From contig JAGXSQ010000020.1 in the NCBI GenBank assembly GCA_018333395.1, positions 1 through 58,735 on the forward strand: DNA of 58,735 nucleotides, in the 5' to 3' direction. Both the position numbers and the translations under genes were made by a program. Under the pieces are notes generated by a model that worked only from the letters and a program-made list of their open reading frames with translations, was not told the origin of the DNA and did not search any database. Below are positions 55,571 through 58,735 of the stretch, in pieces. Source of the stretch: Dethiobacter sp. (GTDB taxonomy: Bacteria; Bacillota_D; Dethiobacteria; Dethiobacterales; Dethiobacteraceae). How positions within the stretch are numbered: the first letter of the stretch is position 1; each line of letters opens with the position of its first letter.

Positions 55571-56446
55571 ATGAAAATTGCTGTTGTCGGCGCGGGTAAC
55601 GTAGGCACGACACTAGCGGTTCTGCTGCAGACTGCCGGACATACTATAACCGGTATCGCCAGCCGTACCGACTCAAGTGCCGCCCGTGTCGGCGCAAAGC
55701 TGGATGTGCCATACGGCACCGACCCGCTACCTTTTACCAGGGAGGCCGACTTTGTCTTTCTAACCACTCCGGACAGGGCTATCGCCGATGTCTGCGCTAC
55801 AATCGCTGCTGCGGAAGGTTTTGCCGCCGGCGCTATTGTCGCCCACACCAGCGGTGCACACAGCTCGTCTTTACTCTCATCAGCCCGCTCTGCCGGTGCC
55901 TGGACGCTTTCCTTCCACCCGCTGCAGTCGTTTGCCAGTCCGGAAGCAGGGATTAAGAACTTGCCAGGGTCCTTTGTCACTATAGAAGGAGACGAAGTAG
56001 CTTTGCCCGCCGCCCGCCAGATTCTTGTCGACCTCTCCTGCCAACCGCTCGTCATCCCCACAGAGGGGAAAGTCCTCTACCATGCTGCTGCTTGTATGGT
56101 CTGCAACTATTTTGCCACCTTGGTTGACTTAGGGCTGCAAATGCTGGAAGTCGCTGGGGTCAAAAGGGAAGAAGGTCTGCCAGCCATCCAACCGCTTATA
56201 GACTGTACGCTGCAAAACATTATGCGAACCGGCCCTACTCAGGCGCTGACCGGACCTATCGCCCGGGGTGATTTTGGAACGGTGCAGGCGCATCTTGAAC
56301 AAACGGCTCGCCAGATACCCTCTGTCACCCCATTGTACAAGGCGCTTGGTCTCGCTACTGTGGCTGTGGCTCGAGCCAAAGGGACGCTTGGCTCCGCAGA
56401 ACAGGAAGAGTTACTGAAAATTCTAGGAGGTGTGGCAAATGACTAA
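55571..56446 (+). CDS. panG: Rossmann-like/DUF2520 reductase, probable ketopantoate reductase (PanG-like)
   Basis: The 291-residue protein has an N-terminal NAD(P) fold (KIAVVGAGNVGTTLAVLL) and a C-terminal DUF2520 domain (FHPLQSFASPE, YHAAACMVCNYFATLVDLG, ALTGPIARGD). AAGGAGGACAGCT precedes the ATG. It starts the panBCD operon, where reduction of ketopantoate to pantoate is the only step otherwise missing; panE and ilvC are absent from the window. From memory, PanG-type ketopantoate reductases have this architecture. The assignment is therefore family plus context. It overlaps panB by 8 bases. Confidence 0.72.
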   Translation: MKIAVVGAGNVGTTLAVLLQTAGHTITGIASRTDSSAARVGAKLDVPYGTDPLPFTREADFVFLTTPDRAIADVCATIAAAEGFAAGAIVAHTSGAHSSSLLSSARSAGAWTLSFHPLQSFASPEAGIKNLPGSFVTIEGDEVALPAARQILVDLSCQPLVIPTEGKVLYHAAACMVCNYFATLVDLGLQMLEVAGVKREEGLPAIQPLIDCTLQNIMRTGPTQALTGPIARGDFGTVQAHLEQTARQIPSVTPLYKALGLATVAVARAKGTLGSAEQEELLKILGGVAND

Positions 56447-57278
56447 AAAGGTGACTACTCTGACGTTGCAGGAAATGAAAAAGAATGGTGACAAAATTGC
56501 TGTGGCTACAGCTTACGATTACTCCTCGGCCCGCGTGGTTGACGAAGCTGGCGTAGACATGATCCTAGTGGGTGACTCCTTGGGCATGGTAGTCCTGGGG
56601 TACGAAAACACGCTGCGCGTCACATTGGAGGAAATGATCCACCACGGCAAAGCCGCAGTTCGTGGCACCAAGCGTGCCATGGTTGTCATTGACATGCCGT
56701 TTATGACATACCAAGTCTCCAAAGAAGAAGCGGTCCGCAACGCTGGCCGCGCCGTTCAGGAAACCGGCGCGCCAGCCGTCAAGCTGGAAGGAGGCGCAGA
56801 GATGGCCAAAACTGTCGGGCGCATCGTCCGCGCCGGCATCCCTGTCATCGGCCATATTGGCCTTACGCCCCAATCTGTCGGCCAGCTGGGCGGCTTTTAT
56901 GTCCAAGGCAAGAATGAAAAAGTAGCTGGTCAACTGCTCAAGGATGCGCTGGCTCTGGAAGAGGCCGGAGCTTGTAGTATCGTTCTAGAAGCCATCCCTT
57001 GGCAACTAGCCCAGTTGATTACCGAACAGCTTGACATTCCCACCATCGGCATTGGCGCAGGCGTCCATTGCGACGGACAGGTACTGGTTTATCACGATAT
57101 CCTAGGCCTCCAGACCGATATTAGGCCAAAGTTTGTCAAGCAATACGGTGCTTTCTTCGCCCCCATGGTAGAAGCGGTGCGCACCTACACCGAAGAAGTG
57201 AAAGATGCATCTTTCCCCGGCCGGGAGCATTCCTATGCCATGGACGAGGAAGTCATCCGCAAACTGCGGGAGGACTAG
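56439..57278 (+). CDS. panB: 3-methyl-2-oxobutanoate hydroxymethyltransferase
   Basis: This 279-residue TIM-barrel enzyme adds a hydroxymethyl group from methylenetetrahydrofolate to ketoisovalerate, giving ketopantoate. AYDYSSARVVDEAGVDMILVGDSLGMV, the GHIGLTPQ loop, and GIGAGVHCDGQVLVYHDILG are classic. AGGAGGTGTGGCAA precedes the ATG at 56439. Its stop touches the panC start. Confidence 0.96.
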   Translation: MTKKVTTLTLQEMKKNGDKIAVATAYDYSSARVVDEAGVDMILVGDSLGMVVLGYENTLRVTLEEMIHHGKAAVRGTKRAMVVIDMPFMTYQVSKEEAVRNAGRAVQETGAPAVKLEGGAEMAKTVGRIVRAGIPVIGHIGLTPQSVGQLGGFYVQGKNEKVAGQLLKDALALEEAGACSIVLEAIPWQLAQLITEQLDIPTIGIGAGVHCDGQVLVYHDILGLQTDIRPKFVKQYGAFFAPMVEAVRTYTEEVKDASFPGREHSYAMDEEVIRKLRED

Positions 57279-58124
57279 ATGGAGATCATTCAGCAAATAG
57301 CTCCCTTGAAAAAAAGCATTAAAGAAGCACGTCGACGCGGGCAGACAGTAGGCTTTGTCCCTACCATGGGGTTTCTGCATGAGGGACATCTTTCCCTCCT
57401 CCGCCAGGCCCGTGCCGCAAACGATATGGTGATCCTCAGCATTTTTGTCAACCCGCTGCAATTTGGTGTCGGCGAGGATTTCGGGGAATATCCCCGCGAC
57501 TTGGAGGGAGATGCGAGTCTGGCCGCCGGCACAGGTTGCGACCTCATTTTTTCTCCTACAGCTAAGGAAATGTATCCCAAAGAATATGCCACCTTCGTGG
57601 ATGTAGAGCGGCTCACCTCCGGACTTTGCGGTGCTTCCCGCCCAGGACACTTCCGCGGCGTCACCACAGTTGTTGCCAAACTTTTTAATATTGTCACGCC
57701 GGACCGTGCCTACTTTGGCCAGAAAGACGCCCAGCAGGCCATAGTTATCAAGCGTATGGCCGAGGATATGAACATGGATCTGGAAGTGGTGGTCTTGCCG
57801 ATTATCCGCGAAGCCGACGGCCTGGCCATGAGCTCCCGCAACACGTATCTTTCCCCTGCAGAAAGAAAAGCGGCCACGGTTCTCTATCGCACCCTTTCTC
57901 TGACCAAAGAAAAAATCGCCGCCGGCGAAAGAGATGTCAGCGTCATAAAACAGCTCATTCAGGAAGCTATCGCCGCAGAACCGCTGGCTAAACCTGACTA
58001 CACTGCTATAGTAGATGCCCAGGACCTCCGCGATCTTGAGCGAATCGAAAACCGTGTGCTCATTGCCCTAGCTCTTCGTTTTGGTAAGACCCGCCTGATC
58101 GATAATATCATAATCGAGGTGTAA
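57279..58124 (+). CDS. panC: Pantoate-beta-alanine ligase (pantothenate synthetase)
   Basis: The 281-residue ATP-dependent ligase joins pantoate to beta-alanine. Motifs are VPTMGFLHEGHLSLLRQA (HIGH-like), FVNPLQFG, GHFRGVTTVVAKLFNIV, FGQKDAQQ, and MSSRNTYLSP (KMSKS-like). It starts directly after the panB stop and ends three bases before panD. Confidence 0.96.
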   Translation: MEIIQQIAPLKKSIKEARRRGQTVGFVPTMGFLHEGHLSLLRQARAANDMVILSIFVNPLQFGVGEDFGEYPRDLEGDASLAAGTGCDLIFSPTAKEMYPKEYATFVDVERLTSGLCGASRPGHFRGVTTVVAKLFNIVTPDRAYFGQKDAQQAIVIKRMAEDMNMDLEVVVLPIIREADGLAMSSRNTYLSPAERKAATVLYRTLSLTKEKIAAGERDVSVIKQLIQEAIAAEPLAKPDYTAIVDAQDLRDLERIENRVLIALALRFGKTRLIDNIIIEV

Positions 58125-58127
58125 TGA

Positions 58128-58505
58128 ATGCTGCGAACGATGTGCAAATCAAAAATTCACCGTGCCACCGTAACTGACGCCAACCTGAACTACCAAGGTA
58201 GTATCACCATCGACGAAGCGTTGATGGAAGCCGCCGACCTGCTGGCGTATGAAAAAGTTCAGATTGTCAATAACAACACCGGCGCCCGCTTTGAAACCTA
58301 CGTGATTAAGGGCAAGCGCGACTCCGGCACCGTATGCCTGAACGGTGCCGCCGCCCGCCTAGTCCAACCTGGTGACATCGTCATTATTATTTCCTACATG
58401 CTGGTAGACAAAGAAGATCTGGCCTCCTTTCAGCCAAAGATTATCGCTGTCAACAGCCAAAACCAAGTCACCGGCATCAAACACAGTGAGGGTTCTGCAA
58501 GCTGA
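58128..58505 (+). CDS. panD: Aspartate 1-decarboxylase (pyruvoyl)
   Basis: The 125-residue proenzyme makes beta-alanine for PanC. Self-cleavage occurs at Gly24-Ser25 in YQGSITID, creating the pyruvoyl group. [10 protein letters not shown] at the start and [13 protein letters not shown] in the core are typical. Having panD next to panB and panC means the operon encodes its own beta-alanine supply. Confidence 0.96.
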   Translation: MLRTMCKSKIHRATVTDANLNYQGSITIDEALMEAADLLAYEKVQIVNNNTGARFETYVIKGKRDSGTVCLNGAAARLVQPGDIVIIISYMLVDKEDLASFQPKIIAVNSQNQVTGIKHSEGSAS

Positions 58506-58601
58506 GGATCGGCGCTCTCATTGTTCGCGCAGCTCTGCCAGGGCAAACGCATAAAAGAAAATTGAAAAACTGAAAACCCAACGATAGCAAGTAAAACTAT
58601 G

Positions 58602-58643
58602 GATAGGGAATTGCATTCATTCTGCAATTCCCTATCGTTTTTT
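58602..58643 (+). terminator. Terminator of the pantothenate operon
   Basis: A perfect 14-bp repeat, GATAGGGAATTGCA (58602-58615) and TGCAATTCCCTATC (58623-58636), with a seven-base loop, followed by G and six T. Confidence 0.9.
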
Positions 58644-58656
58644 CCTTAAATGTATA

Positions 58657-58672
58657 GTATAATATATTATAC
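58657..58672. repeat. 16-bp AT-rich palindrome before the last gene
   Basis: GTATAATATATTATAC is a perfect palindrome containing a TATAAT box, 20 bases before the final start codon. It could be promoter plus operator, or an element end. Confidence 0.45.
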
Positions 58673-58691
58673 ATTTTCAAGGAGGGCTTGT

Positions 58692-58735
58692 ATGTCAAAT
58701 TATCCGGATTGGGTGAACGCATTCAAGGAAAAAGG
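58692..58735 (+). CDS. Start of an unidentified gene, possibly a transposase (truncated by window end)
   Basis: An ATG with CAAGGAGGGCTTGT upstream opens a frame reading MSNYPDWVNAFKEKG to the last base. The YP-W-xxxKEKG opening recalls from memory the first residues of an IS4-type transposase group in thermophilic and anaerobic Bacillota. Fourteen or so residues are too few for a firm call. Confidence 0.35.
   Translation, partial: MSNYPDWVNAFKEK

Overview
The window is a gene-dense stretch of a bacterial chromosome. By eye it is moderately GC-rich, with strong AGGAGG-type ribosome binding sites, frequent TTG/GTG starts and sigma-A-like promoters. RNase J, TepA/YlzJ, an FtsK/SpoIIIE translocase, SpoIID, YajC, a TIGR04086 membrane protein, a tryptophan T-box and DUF2905 together point to an anaerobic, probably spore-forming member of the Bacillota (Clostridia/Peptococcaceae-like). 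The siroheme reductase-like protein, FixCX pair, DUF3786, YedF and DUF1858 proteins fit an anaerobe. I cannot name genus or species.

Layout. 1-2077: end of a pseudouridine synthase, then RNase J. 2059-3054: convergent ylzJ and tepA. 3204-6808: a NitT/TauT-type ABC importer whose binding protein carries a copper-amine-oxidase-N-like domain. 6910-11916: Na/Pi cotransporter, UppP, FtsK/SpoIIIE and a RodZ-like protein. 11963-15489: a block bracketed by two mirror-image terminators, holding lgt, a 39-residue Cys/His membrane peptide, a His-rich mini-ORF without a start codon, and a Cu(I) P-type ATPase with two YHS domains. 15593-18234: a YeiH-type exporter and a siroheme/ferredoxin reductase. 18306-21738: rimO, then a single-pass membrane protein coupled to a compact FtsH-like protease. 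21735-29922: DUF3786, yedF, ruvCAB, queH, DUF2905, spoIID-like, tgt, yajC and TIGR04086. 30061-30924: CDF metal exporter.

30945-38837 is a tryptophan operon: a promoter, a Trp (UGG) T-box, trpEGDCFBA, a DAHP synthase lacking an N-terminal regulatory domain, a DUF1858 protein and a terminator. The genes overlap or nearly touch, so flux from the shikimate entry step to tryptophan is under one tRNA-sensing switch. Then follow an EamA transporter, a DUF4349 lipoprotein, two divergent glycosyltransferases, a NUDIX hydrolase, and fixC-fixX without fixAB.

45823-58643 holds citramalate synthase, a MetE-core-like protein, a heterodimeric ABC exporter with one degenerate ATP site, three overlapping M42 aminopeptidase genes, and a pantothenate operon (DUF2520/PanG-like reductase, panB, panC, panD) closed by a strong terminator. 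The window ends in the first codons of a gene that may be a transposase. No rRNA, tRNA, CRISPR array or complete insertion sequence was recognised. The least explained parts are the compact FtsH pair, the metal-handling block, the exporter/siroheme pair and the M42 triplet.
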